NCBI GenBank assembly: GCA_028564675.1
Contig: JAOVVO010000032.1
Coordinates: 62,001-126,000, forward strand
From: Onchocerca lupi
Lineage: Eukaryota > Nematoda > Chromadorea > Rhabditida > Onchocercidae
Reading direction: 5' to 3'
Length of the DNA: 64,000 nucleotides
Within the stretch, counting starts at the first letter, position 1. Every line of letters starts with the position of its first letter. Positions 35,888 through 49,200 of this stretch are shown here, piece by piece. The notes beneath the pieces were generated by a model. It did no database searches, was not told where the DNA came from, and saw only the letters and a program-made list of their open reading frames with translations. A program made the translations under genes and the position numbers.

Positions 35888-38800
35888 CATCTGTGGGTGT
35901 GGAGTGGGCGTATATTGATCGGCATGGCGGAAGTGTCGTGTCGCGACAGTCCCTATGTACGGGAGGGAGAGGAAAGATTTATGAGTGGCAAGGTTAAGTG
36001 GGTATATTTGAATGAGGTCAATCCGTGGGGTCATCCATCCATCCGATACTGCAATGTCTTTGCTCCATTCGCTTCACCTAGGTCATCGATCCTCCGGCCA
36101 TTTCAGTTTGTCACCTGCGAGAGATATTCATCACGTCATTTTTTATAGTCATCTTACTTTCAGTGTTTGCTGTTTTTCTAATAATTCCTAAAACCGCAAC
36201 ATTGATTGATTGTTTTATCGATTAATTATCAAGTGAAGGATGAGTGAATACCACTGATCACATGTTTCCCTTGTAGAACGCAGCCATGTCAATATATACG
36301 AAGGATCGGTCTTTTCGATAGTTTGTAATTTTACTGTGGCGATAGCAGCATCCCTTGCAGAACTGCACCCTCTGGATGCAAAACCCTTTCTTTGGTACCT
36401 TTGACCTCTGTTGCATCGATGAAAGACTTCGAACAGCATTTACAATCTTGTGTCTTGCATGGCTCACTTTCCTACCCGATTTCGGTCCATTTCACTACTA
36501 TCACTTCACTCTCCTCGCTTTTTTTTGGTTTGTATAGATAGAGGGCGGGAGAAATAATTCTCTTCTCTCTGCTGAATATTTTGTTCTCCTTAAATTGCTA
36601 TTGAAACGATTTAAGATTCCGGAAAGTTCACTTATGTATTTTGAGAATATTTTTGTGGTATTCCTTAACTTAGAACTTCTGGCTTGTATTTGTTTTTATT
36701 AAGACAAGGTTAAAGATTTGGAATATCTGCCGAATTAAGAGTGTTTATCGTTGAATGTGACCAGGAATTGGTTGTAGTTTTCCAAATCATCTGAGTAAGA
36801 TCATTATTACTTTCTACTTTCCGGCAAGCAAATGAAGTGTATATGTATCTTACAGTTTGATTAACTGAAGTGGAAGAATCTACTAGATTTTTCGGAAGGC
36901 ATTAACTCATCATGCATCATATTCTGGGTGCGATTATGTCTTTCTATGTTGTCCTAAATTTCTTGATCACTCAGCTCTTGTCATATAAACGTTCGCAGTA
37001 AGAAGGATTGAACAGTATGCAATGAAACAAAGCATGAAAAGATTCCGGAGATCTATAGAAAGATTCGAGTGATGAATTCATTTTCTTTGTGGATGTTCTA
37101 GGCAGACAATATATGTAAAAGATAAGATACGAAGGTTTAGCTTACATATCTGGATGAATGAGCTTGACAAGAAAAAAGAAAATAGTTCCCGGAAACAGCC
37201 GTTTTCCAACCCTTGAATATAATAGAACTTCGTCTAATAGCTTTAGTTTCCTCTGTAATCAGTGAGCTGTAAATGATCAGCTATTTCTTGATGACTTCTT
37301 CATATTGTGTATTAGATATTAAGTTGTTGGTATCGATTCGTTCTCATTAGTCCAATCCACAACAATGTTGCATGCATGCGCGTAGCAACTTAACTGCTTG
37401 CATTAGCATTATTAGGTTGATGTAAGAGATGATGTTAGTGTTGAATGATGAGAATATCATATAATCATTGACGCAGACATTTATCGCCTCTATTGTGATT
37501 TATCAGTATAGACGAGGAATCCATCGATGAGGAGGTATCCCCATGATCAGCAACAAGGGCTAGGTGATTGGTTACAGAGGAAATATTCTGCATACCTGTA
37601 GGGAAGGGGTTGTGAAGTGTAGTCAATTCCAGAGTTTTACAAATGCATTTGCTCTGCGATATATGTAGTTTTTAATGCTGTGCGTCCCAGTTTTTTGTGA
37701 AGAGCCAGCAGCAACCGTACTTTCCTGCATTTTGCATTTTCTCTCAGACATTCCTTGTATGAAATGCCCATATTTTTGTAAATCTTGTCATAAATGCAAC
37801 AAGAACTTTGTTAATTTACTACTAAATACAATTTCTTTCAATTTGTTGTCTATAGCAACTTCTCATTCATGGACTAATATATTATGTAAGGAAAATTCGA
37901 GATTTTTTTGTGCGTTCGTCTCCTGTTTTTATTTTCTGCATAGATCGTGAGACTGTTCATATGAATGCAATTTGGCAATGTGTCATTGTAGAGACGCTTG
38001 TTGAATTTTAGCAGGTTTCTCTTTTCTTACCATTTCTTCAAGATTACAACCTCGACATCAACGTAATATGATTGCGTGCCAAATAAAGTTTCATTTATAT
38101 TGCCAGGTACTGATCTAGGAATCAATTACTGTTCAAGGCTGTCAGACGTCTCTGCGTTATTAGTGTTGTTGAAATTCCATGCATTTATAAAAATATTCAG
38201 ACTACGTTGATAGCTATCTAAATGGCATAAGACGAACAGACAGCCAGCAATTGAAGTATGAAGATAACTGATTGTGGAGTAGTGCGAATTTACTATTTAG
38301 TAGTGAATGAATCATAATTGGATGGATCAATGAAAGATTGATCTGACCGCATCTGTTCGTCACCATTCTTATTTATTGCTTTTGTATTCATTGTGAACGG
38401 TTTACTTAATGCTGTATTTTAAAATATATCCCTTAGTTTTGGAATTTGTAATCTCAACGCTCAAAAATAAATCAGATTAGAATTTTCGTGATAGATTTTG
38501 ATTTTCTCCATATATAATTATATAAAGATATGTAATTGAATTGAAACAGTGTAAGATTTTTGATTGTGTGGAGTAGAATTATGTCTTCTGCTGCAATTTT
38601 TATTCGTTTTAGTAAAAAATAATAGTGGCATTTTCTCCTCTTTTTCTTATTTCATAGAAAACCAAGAGATGTCAACAAGCCATGTCATCATTTACGGTAT
38701 GTTCCTTGAGATTAATAAAGATTTTGTTACTATTCTATTTCTGCTCTGAATAGCGCTTTTTAATCATCAATGCACTGTATTGTTTGTGCAACTATTATTG

Positions 38801-39397
38801 CATTATGGATGTGATGATATGTTCGACGGGTCATATTTTACACAAAGTATTTGGTTTTTTGCGCTCACGCTGGACAATAATGTTACTATCGACGGAGTTC
38901 ATGAAATTGCTTTTTTCAGGATTGGCATCATTTGTAAGCTTATTTGGAAAGTAAACTTCGGTGAGAAGTTAACGCATTTGGACGTATTCTTTGATCTGTT
39001 CTTAAGCAGTTGACCTAGACTCTTTGCGACAGCAGGAAAAACATTATAAGAGCTGAGTCGTAACAAGTTTCACATCTGATTTCTAATTTGGTTTTGTCTT
39101 CGCTTGGAGCACTTGTGCTCAGCATTTCAACTGACAAAATCGTGCCGTCGCTGAAACTTCTAAATCATTGAAGCAGTCAAGTTGAGCCACCCTTATATAT
39201 TGCTAAAGCCGTATGATCGGCACAGTCTTGATAACTGCTCAGCAGTTTCTTGTACTGGGAGCTGCATAGCAGCATTAGCATTAACAGCGCTTTACTGTGG
39301 TGCTGCAGCAATACGTTTTCGAAAAGAAGCAAGGAGTGGAATAGAAAACCTGAGCATTTGTAATTGCGACAGTTGTTTACTTACTGCTATCGTTAGC

Positions 39398-42300
39398 ATG
39401 GATTCTGCGACTTCAGTAAATATCGGTTCCACCACCACTTCACATACATCTAATACGGCAGTGAAACTTGGTCGTGATATAAAAGGTGGCAATAATATCA
39501 AGGACAGTGAATCCGAAGGCGAAGGAGCTGAAGAGGTTTGTAAAAAAAAAAGGAACTTATGTAATTGTGAACTGGTAATGTAACTTTGTAGCTCAACTTT
39601 TGCAGAATTTATTAATGCTGGCAAGCTCCTGCTCATTTCCTTTTTGAAATGCTTCAGCTTTGTTACTTTATTTTTACAAAAACAGTGAGCAGACTTTAAT
39701 ATCAGGTTATCTTCTGCTAGCCATTCATTATTCTTTCATTTGAAATTCCTGGGTATGGATAACTCCTAGTATTTATAAAGTATTTACAAATTGTAAATGT
39801 AATTAGTTGAAATCATACCTATACACAGAATCCTGAAATCACACGAAAAATTCCAAAATTAGAATTTGTGCAGGAAATAAGTTACTTGAATTGATGGCTT
39901 ATATAAATACTGCTGTATCTTCCTGCACGGGTTGAATGGGCAAGTTTACCATGCCCATCCTTGATCATCCATTGTTGAACTTATTTCAACTGACGTGGAT
40001 CAATTATTGCTGGATAGTATATCCATGACTATAAGCATGTCCTTGGATATTTTTCATTTGTATTTCAACATTACTGAAGTAAGTTTGTTTTTGGAATGAT
40101 GAATTTAATGCTTTTTACAGTGAAACTGCCATATCTTCCCCTTTTTGTGTTCTTTCCTTTTAATCTCATCATATAACCTTGTCTTGATTTTTTAATCCCT
40201 ATTTTACTCTTGATATTTGAATTCTTTGTTGAAGATCCTGAACATGATCTTGAAAGATATTTATATTAAACATTATAATACATTTAGCGGCATGGGTTTA
40301 TGCTCTTTTTTATTGCAAAAAACTGATTTCCTTATGCACTTTTTCATTTTGTTTTCTGCAAATAAATAAAATAAGGAATTTTAACTTCATAATTTTATCT
40401 TGATTTTTATAGGTCTTAGAAGAAAGTCCATGCAGAAGGTGGAGTAAACGGCGTGAGCAAGTAAAACAACGTAATGTTCCTGGAATTGATTATGCTTACC
40501 TAGCAATGGACAATGAAACAGGTAATGAGGTAGTATGGAACGAGGTATTATTCTCAGAACGCAAAAATTTCCGATCCCAAGAAGAACAAATAAATGCAGT
40601 TTTCGACAAGCTGACTCATCTTGTGCACACGAATCTCGTTAAATTCCACAAGTATTGGACAGATTCGAAATCTGACAAGCCAAGGGTTCGTTTAGATGCA
40701 AATTTTTTGATATATCATGAAGATCTGGAAATTTTCGCTTTGGTTAAACTCAAGACTTGAAATTTAAATAGATAGTCGTTGGTTATTTTCTTTTTTCATC
40801 GGAAAATAAATGCAAGTATTCGAGAAAGAATGAAGAATTGCTTAGGTGTTTTGATTTCGAGGTGTAAATTCCTGGAATTTATCTTTGGGACTTTATGATA
40901 TTTCATGGGTTAATACGTCTAAGACATTTACAAATTAACAGTTTACTCGTAACCATTATGGAGAGTTGGTAGAAATAGATAAATGTACTTCTGATCTTTT
41001 TCTTCTCATTCATATTGTTCTTTTAATAATAGTGCATTGTGCTAATGATAGCACCATTTTAGATCAGAATATTGCAGGATATCTTTCTCTGTGATCACGT
41101 CCAAGCTCGGTTGGCTTTCAAGTTCATGAGTTAGGTCTTCAAATTTATGAAATTTGGTAAATTTTATTCGTATTATTTCAGATAATATTCATAACGGAGT
41201 ATATGTCATCTGGTTCATTGGCACGATTCTTACAGCGTACTCGCAAATCTGGAGCTGCTTTGAATTTGAAGGTTAATTTGTTTAATATCATGCTCTTTAA
41301 TTAGAAAGGATTAATGTTGACACTTTTCTAATTCGGTTATGTATTATTTCTCTTTCACTTTCCACTTTTCTGGATCTTTCTTTTTTATAATTTCGCTTTT
41401 TTCTCTTTTTCCTTTTTTTTCTTTTTTTTTTCTTTTTTTTTTTTGAATACTTCGATATTTTTTCTGAATGATTCGTTTTTAGGCCTGGAAGAAATGGATA
41501 ACGCAAATTCTTTCTGCTTTGAATTATTTGCATTCATGTAATCCCCCAGTCGTCCACGCAAATCTTACCTGCAATACGATGTTCATTCAGCATAATGGTT
41601 TGATCAAGATAGGTTGTGGTGAGATACTCAATTTACTTTAATTTTTGGTACCATTTTTCTGCTTGACTTTGACACACGAATGAACCGAAATGGTTATTGT
41701 AATGGAATCGGATTTTTTGTCCGTACAGTTAATGAATATTTTTATATAAATGGAATATGATACGGCAAAGTTTTAATATCTTATGGAAGATGCTATCTTA
41801 AAATATGCATGAAACCTATATATATATATTTTAGTTGCTCCAGCTGCAATTCAACATCATGTGAAGACATTCCAAGAGAATATCAGGAATATGCATTACA
41901 TTGCGCCTGAATATGAACGTAAGCTTCCCATGTGGAGATTTATTGTTAGGGAAATTGTAATCAAGATTGCAATTTTCGTTGTGGCCTCATTGATAAAAGT
42001 TGGGATCTCTTATTTTTAATTCTTTCTCTTTGGGGTCTGTGGAATAAATTTTTGTTTTTTCAGGATGCCATTTCCTTTACCAAAAGCGTCGTTTGCAGTT
42101 TTGATTACTCCTGATTTTTTTTTTGAATTTTAATAGTTTGATTCCAGATTGTAATGCTGTAGCTCCGCCAGCTGACATCTATTCCTTTGGAATATGTGCG
42201 CTAGAGGCAAGTTTAATCTCGAATATGAGCTTAAGTATTGAGCAGTGTAAGTTCTGACCACAAAAAGGCTTGAACCAGGCGTTATTCGCCTTGAGTTCCA

Positions 42301-44428
42301 GATTTGTACTTCCTGTAGCATGTAGTTCTGAGTTGTCTGCAAATTTCAGTGATTTCAGATGGCTTTACCAATGGGTTTATGCGGCTCTTCAAATGGTACT
42401 GAAACAAGCATTGTTTCAGAAGAGATGGTTAGAAGAGGGCTAGAATCATTGGATGATCCTATGCAAAAAGTGAAAAATTTAAATCATTAATAATACTTTC
42501 AGTTCAAATGTTCTTCAATCATATTAATTTATGTATATTAATATCAAGAACTGCTGCGTGGGTTTTAACAGATTCCTAAGTGTTTATTGTAAAAATATTT
42601 ATTGGTGAGAAAAAATATTGTAAAAAAGGCATTCCTGTTTAATTTTTGCTGATTATTCTTGAGTTAAAATTATTGCAGGATTTCATTGAGAGCTGTTTGA
42701 ACCAGGACCCATCTAAAAGGCCTACTGCGCGCGATTTATTGTGCCATACTATTCTGCTTGAGGTATTTGTTGCATTTGCTTCTTCCTATGTTTTCTTTTT
42801 CAGTGGTTTAAATGGAAGTAATAACATTGAGCATGAAATACGCTTCTGATTGTATCCGTGAAATCAGTATCTGATGAGTTTTTTAGGTCAGTGGAACATT
42901 AGTTCTGATCAAAACGGTTAACAAGGATTTATAGAAAAAAACTTTTAAATCACTGATCTTGATTATTTGATTCAGGTGCATTCTTTAAAATTATTGGCTG
43001 CTCATTGTATTGTCTCATCGAAATTGAATGATAGTTTAAACGAAGTTGATCTACATGTAGGGGATCCGAATCGCATTGCAGCAACGTCGGGATTTCGTGA
43101 AATGGCCTATAACCAAGTCCCTTCTTTTCAGGTATTCTTCTGAATAAGATATTTATCTAACATACTTTTTGTCGTACTGAAAAGATAATGCTAATTATGT
43201 ATTGATTATGATCTCATAATTTGGACCATTGAAAACAATTTAGTGAATGAAATAATTTTATAGGTGACATTATCATCGTCAACTAGGTGTAGGATTATGT
43301 TTTTGTCCATATAGTTTTAGTAACAGACGACTGATTTCAGGTAGATCTGGAGAAATTTTTGGAGGATGTTAGTAATGGAATATATCCACTCATAGCATTT
43401 ACTCCTCTTACTCATCATCAGAGAATGATGGCTTCGACATCTTCATCCGCCATAATTGGCGAGCTGCAATATGGTACTTGATAATTTTTTTTTAAATATA
43501 ATTTGATTTCTCATCTCTTCAACTAAGTCCTAATGTTCTAAAGTAAATAATTACTAATGTTAACTTCTTCAAACTAAAAGTTTGTTTGCAAAAATTTTTA
43601 GAAGATCGCGGATCAGATGGTGATAAACCGGAGCCTACACCTTCTCCTCCAGCGGATTCACCGCTGGAATATAAAGAAGACAGGTCAATCATCAAATGCA
43701 CAGTCAAACTTAACGGTAACTACAAATTTATAACAGAAAAGTACTGACTGATTAGTACTCTGAATTTGAATCTCACTTTTACTATATGATTTAAACTCAA
43801 TTATTATCTTTATAATTTGAATTCAAATATCGCCATAATCGATAAGTCCCGTTTTTTATTCTTATATATTGGTGTTATATTGCCTGTCATTGCATAATAA
43901 GCATCAAAAATACTTTACAGGGTCACTGATAACATTAATTGTTCAATTAGATGATATGATGAATCGGCAGTTGACAGCCAAAATAACTGATAGTGATACC
44001 CCAAGTATATTAGCAGCCGAATTAGTGCAACATGGTTTGATAGCTGAGGTATATCACTTTTTTTTTTTTTTTTTTTTTGAGAAAAACTTCATCCTTGATA
44101 ATCTTTTTATTACTGTTAATATCTAACTTTTATTTTTTGCACTTATTTAATGGTCTTTCTACAGCTTAAGTCATTTTTCAAATTTCATTTGTTTATTCGT
44201 CTCAGCCTTTGATTTTTTTTACAATTTAGCATGGTTTATCATTCGATTCCTTATGACTCAAATCTGAAAAAAAGAAGTCTAGTGCTTATTTAATGCATTT
44301 TCAAAAATTTACAGAATGATGAAGCGAAGGTGAAAGAAGCATTCGCGAAAGCTCTTGCAGAAGAAACAACTGATAATACTTTGACAAATGAAAAAATAGT
44401 TCAAGAAGCATCTACATCGACGTTGTGA
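39398..44428 (+). CDS. NRBP1: Nuclear receptor binding protein-type pseudokinase (NRBP)
   Basis: Thirteen exons: 39398-39535, 40413-40685, 41182-41271, 41483-41618, 41835-41918, 42148-42206, 42359-42469, 42679-42762, 42976-43131, 43341-43473, 43602-43715, 43921-44048, 44315-44428. All are in phase and give 539 aa, close to human NRBP1 (535). Diagnostic blocks: LEESPCRRWSKRREQVKQRN, VPGIDYAYLAMD, VVWNEVLFSERKNF, FITEYMSSGSLARFL, HNGLIKIG, ADIYSFGICALE, RPTARDLL and LEKFLEDVSNGIYPLIAF. It is a pseudokinase: the catalytic-loop HRD is HAN, the DFG position reads IGCVA, and the usual ATP-binding lysine context is VVWNEV. The acidic N terminus and the C-terminal AAELVQHGLIAE match the family. Known family role: an adaptor pseudokinase linked to growth control and to an Elongin B/C ubiquitin-ligase complex. 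The ATG is the only in-frame Met of the first exon and follows a ttag acceptor, possibly for spliced leader. Confidence 0.95.
41395..41444 (+). repeat. T-rich tract in an NRBP intron
   Basis: Nearly continuous T with a few C interruptions, just upstream of the exon at 41483. Confidence 0.8.
42207..42358 (+). other. GC-AG intron in the NRBP gene
   Basis: The donor is GAG|GCAAGT and the acceptor gatttcag|ATG. This is the only placement that restores the conserved SFGICALE-MALPMG reading frame. GCAAGT after AG is the standard context of the minor GC-AG class. Confidence 0.8.
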
Positions 44429-45951
44429 CTACATAGCCTATATTTGTTTTCTAATTAAACCAGATTACATTTTTTCTTTGAATGCTTTGTATAAGCAGCT
44501 AGAAAATAAGTCTTTAAATTTTGTGACTATACTTTTTTTTTTAATGTTTTATATTTTGGATTCACAGTTCCTGAAAAGTTTTGAGTTTGTGCAAGTTTTT
44601 GTTTGATTTGTCTCAAAAATCTTTAGTAAAAAATTTATAAGTGCTATATAAAATAGCTAAAAATGTTTTATTAGGTATTAACATTTTGATGAATAATGGA
44701 GCGATTTTAGCAGAGAAACTCTGTTTAGTTTTTGATACTGCAGAGATAGCTCATAGTGTATTTCACTGTTGAAAAAATGTGAGTTCTATTATCGCCTATC
44801 CACGGTTACATTGTTATATATATATGAATTATATATATATATTTATTCGTATGCATTTTGTTATAGAAAGCATTTTTTGTTTCAAATATCATCGTTTGGC
44901 GTAATTTTCATCTAGCGAAGCTTATTTGCTCAGGAATTATTTTTTCATTACTGGATATCAGTTCAAAGTGATGAGTGACTGAATAATTGAATTTTCATAG
45001 TACTCGCTTTATAAATGTGATGGACCGTGAATACAGGAAGTTAGGTTTTTTTCTTTATAGACCATTTGCTTAGAATCTGCTGCTTTTTTTACCATTTATT
45101 ATTTGTTTTCATGGAAATGACCTGAAGGAATAAGAAGTCATTAAAAATTCTAGCTATCGCTTACTGTATACATTGTTGTATTGAGCATCATTCTCCACAT
45201 TATTTTTCAATAGCGGATGCACTGTATGAAGTATCGGATAATAACTGAGAAAGTTGTTTTAAAAATAGTATGAAAAAATCGATCAGCAGTGTTTTGCTTG
45301 TTAAATGCCTTTACTCCTTACAGATATCCGCCACTGTTCATTGTGTCTGTTAATTCTATGGGGAAGTTGTTGTATTGTGGAATATTAGTAAGTAAATGTG
45401 AATTTTGTTTTCATCATTACATCCAAAGTTATTGTCACAAAAAAAATTGTGACGACCGCCTGCGTCCGATTCATTGTTTTTTGGAGTTCTGTTGGTTGTA
45501 AGTTGATTAGACGCTCAATGCTCATTGTTAGGGTGCAAGATTTCTCAGAATCTAAATGGAAGAGAGGTATATCCTATACATGAGCATCATTTTAATGCAG
45601 ATTCCAATGCATTTCTTCAAAATAATATTTTTAGATATGAAAAGTGAAGTTTCGACGTTAAGTAGCATTTATGGTTGGTAGGTGATTATCCTCAAGTTTG
45701 GCTTAATTTCGCGAATTCTAAGTGAAAATTTAGGGATTAGAGAATTATTATTATGTAGCAATACTATGGTTTGAAATTGTCTATGTACTCCACATTCTCC
45801 AGATTTACTTCCTTCAGATTAAATTTATTTCCTAGTTGGTCATATCTGCAGTTTAGTGAAATGTATAGAAGTGGAGTATCAAGGAACGGGAAGACCAGAA
45901 ATGGTTAATTAAGCAGGAAGTGATCAGTTGTCTAACATTGGTCTTCAATAC
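44429..45951. other. Intergenic after NRBP
   Basis: T/A-rich, with a TA repeat near 44814-44842. A frame at 45398-45583 is open (hydrophobic stretch, then a donor-like gtatat), but no partner exon fits. Confidence 0.45.
44814..44842 (+). repeat. (TA)n-rich microsatellite
   Basis: Two TATATATA runs separated by a short gaat-containing spacer. Confidence 0.75.
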
Positions 45952-46293
45952 ATGAAAATTTGTGGGAAGCCTGAAAATCTGCTTATTTCTGTGACAAGCG
46001 CTCCTTCATCATCCATGGAAAAGAGAGTATCAGTTTCTAAAGTAATGAGTTTTATCTGGTAAAGTGAATCGACAATTTAATATTTTGCACTTTTATGGGA
46101 ATATTGAGGTATTTGTGTGTTACTTCGTTTTTGTTCCATTCAGATGATTACATTTCCAGGTGAGCATTTACTCATAGACGTTTATTCATGTGATACGATG
46201 GCTTTCATTTATGATCAGCGTTTTGATGAGCAGATGATGGTGATGAGCAAGGAAATGAGGGAGTTGGATTTATGCCAAGCTAGAAGCAAATGA
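45952..46293 (+). CDS. Candidate two-exon small gene, 79 aa
   Basis: Exon 1, 45952-46041, runs from ATG to TCTAAA|gtaatg. Exon 2, 46144-46293, opens at a strong acceptor (tttttgttccattcag) and ends in TGA. The junction is phase 0 and the intron is 102 bases, a usual nematode size. The peptide begins MKICGKPENLLISVTSAPSS and ends EMRELDLCQARSK, with a hydrophilic, acidic second half and three cysteines. No family recognised, and no signal peptide. Alternatively exon 2, which itself begins with ATG right after the acceptor, could be a trans-spliced 49-codon frame. Confidence 0.3.
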
Positions 46294-49200
46294 ATATTCA
46301 ACATCACGCGTTCTCGAAGGAAGTAATCACTTTTTTTTTCATTTTTTTTTCAAATAACCGCAAATTAATTTATATGAGAGATCATCTAGACATCGTGAAT
46401 GTTCAGATGTTCATGTTGTTCAATCAACATGACACTAGAGGATTATGATTTGGATCGTTTGTGATTTTTTCTTCCAAAACATTTGTCATATCAAAAAGGC
46501 ACAATCCGTAATATACATAATTTGGAACGTTTGCTCAGACATGTTATAATTACCTAACTTCTACGTAAAATTTTTTTGGTTTAAAAACTGCATTTGAATT
46601 TTGCGTTTTATATTTTCTCAGATTACAATCACATCAATCATTAATGGTAAATGGATATTTTATAAACAGACTATTTATAGATTGTTGCGTTAACTGAAAG
46701 GATATTTCTTACAAATTTTTGGATTTTTTATAATATTTATTTCATTAAATATGCTTCTCAACTTTTCTCTTCTGCGTTTCAAGATAGCCTAGAATTGTAC
46801 GAGTTATAAGTCTCGATATTGAAAATCTTTGTGGATATTTTTCAACGATATTTTTGATTATGAATCTGACAAGTAACAATTATTGTCTCCCAATTGACTA
46901 TATAACTTTCATTGGCATTCATTAGTGAGATGTTTATGCTCTCATTTTAATCTTTCTCACTTTTAATTTTTGCGATTTGATTCAATGTTTCGCTGAGACT
47001 CATTTTTGTAATCATTAAAAAGCGCTGTTTCTCATATTAAGAATCAAAAAATATCGGAAGTAGAACGTAAATGCAATAATTGGGAATTATCGTCTCGCTA
47101 TAAAATAGATACGTTGATCGCAATATTGCACTTTTTTATATGATTTACAGCACGACTCCATAAAACTCCATGCAACAGATGCGGAATTTAAGACCATTTT
47201 CAAGCGCGAAAAGTTTGCTGATGCTGAAGATTTCGAAGGAAAATGATCCCTTTCGAGACTGATGTATTCGGTGTTTAAATATTTAGTTTGATTTAATTAT
47301 AAATATTATGATAATTCAATGCAACAAGTTTAAATAGATTTGTTGCATTGAATTACGAAAATACTTGTAATAACAGCAAATGTGAAAGTGCTATTTCTTT
47401 GTTGTTTATCGGTTAGTCACTTTGCAGTATTCCTTCATTGTTTGCTGATCAATTGTTTTGCAGTATTAATGATCGTTCTGAATCCCTCGAAAATTATTCT
47501 TACTCACAGTCTATTTCTTCTCTATGCACATGAATTTTCAAATTTTATAAAATTATAGTCATTAATGAATAATTACGGTTATTGTGGATAACATCGATAA
47601 TTCGCATCTTATCCTAGCACTTTACCAAAAATTGATTTAAAAATTATGCCTCTTCATTTCATCCAGAGTAATGCACCATGGTGTCCATTCCTTCACTCCA
47701 GTCGTAAACTTTTTCATCCACTCTTGGCTCTTCTTCTCAACATTTAAAATTGTAGAAAATATTTTCGAATTTTAATGTACTTTATGCCACTCATCAATAC
47801 AAATGTCTTTCTATTGATTTCTGATGTTTGTCTTGCTCCTGAATGAAACTTTGGACTTAGGCTATGCAGTGATACTTACAAGTTAATTGTCCAGTAATGC
47901 ATATTTTTGAAAATCTTTCCTTTTTCACAGAAAAATGAGAATTAGATGTCGTTGCTTAGACGCGAAAGATTGTGAAATTTCCAGAGAGAGTTGAAAATTT
48001 TTGAACGACGAGTTTTTTTAAAGGCGCATAAAGATGAGGCGTAATATTGAGTTAAGCAAAGCTAATCTGGCCTTGCCACATGGCTCATTTCTGGCCAATC
48101 AATTTTTTGCTGTAAGATTTCATCTTTTCATCATACATTTCCCCCTGCTTTAATGAAGTAATTCAGAAAGTTTTGCAGGACGGTAAGTGAACAGTGCATT
48201 TAAGTTTTTCTGCATACTTTCCAGAAACTTCGTGCTATCAGTTGACTGTCAAAACGTAAAGCTGTCGGATCGATTTGAATTAAATTTCATTCAAATCTTT
48301 GTTCTCTCATTACTGATTCTTGCTATAAAATTTCATAGAATATCGCTCTAATAGCTTTCCAGCTTTCTGTTTAAGCATCTTTTGGCTGAGTTTTTTCGGG
48401 TTGATTTTTTCTAACAAAAAACTTTTGAAACTTTTATCAGAACGACGTGATATGTAATTTATCCTCAAATAATCGTCCATTAGTCTGGATTGTTTTTGTT
48501 CAGTCTACAGTGAACTTTTTGCAGTTTTTCCTTCATATTTCAATTGTTCGAAGCTGAATGACAAGAATGATAAAATGATTATCATTGTGTTATTTTCGCT
48601 GTAGATTACATCACTTTAATGCATGGCCAAGCAGTGTTCAGCAAATTACTTAGTGACACACAAGGCTGCTGATTGATTGGTTTTCTGAAATGCTTCTGTC
48701 TGAGTCGATGCTTCGATGTTTACGAGTGCGTTTTCATTATTTATTATTGAAATATACAATCCTTTTATATTTGCCTCTTTCACTTGATTGATTTGTTCAT
48801 TTTCAAAGAATAAATGACCCTTCACTGACCGTTCATTATGAATTCATCTCCCAAATGAGAGTAAAGATTAGATTTTTTTTTAAAAAATTCAAAATAAAAT
48901 TAATATTATTTCTTGCTCTCATTTTCTTTTTAGTTTCGATTATGATCATTATCAATTTAATGCTGATGGTTGTATATATGAATTTGTATTTTAGTACCTA
49001 GTATTTTTTACTTCATGTATTTTCGTGCTGATTTACAAGTACCCACCTTAGTGACCTGGACCAATTATAAAGGTCAAAATTGATTCCTAAAAATTTGTAA
49101 TTCCATGGTAACTGCAAATGATGGAAAGGATTTTTTTTTCATATAAATATAAATTACTACAATTATAATAAAAGAATTAAAGTATACACGACTGGCTCGC

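Larger units (their letters stand above)
33872..39397. other. Intergenic region before the NRBP gene
   Basis: After the ferrochelatase-like 3' end this 5.5 kb has no supported gene. The 35.8-36.5 kb part is less AT-rich, carries a TG repeat, and has open frames on both strands. One of these is a minus-strand frame with a cysteine-rich stretch (36258-36467), but without splice sites or family match. The end of the region (39182-39397) is open in frame with the NRBP start and is probably 5' UTR. Confidence 0.45.

Noticed and set aside
35762..36148. 128-codon frame across the TG repeat
   Set aside because: A large part is Cys/Val translation of a (TG)n microsatellite.
36258..36467. Minus-strand cysteine-rich frame, possible small peptide
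   Set aside because: No signal peptide, no clear acceptor, and the + strand is open over the same bases; not enough to call a gene.
45852..45903. Exon-like segment upstream of the 79-aa candidate, phase-compatible
   Set aside because: The implied intron to the next segment would be only 13 bases, which cannot be spliced.
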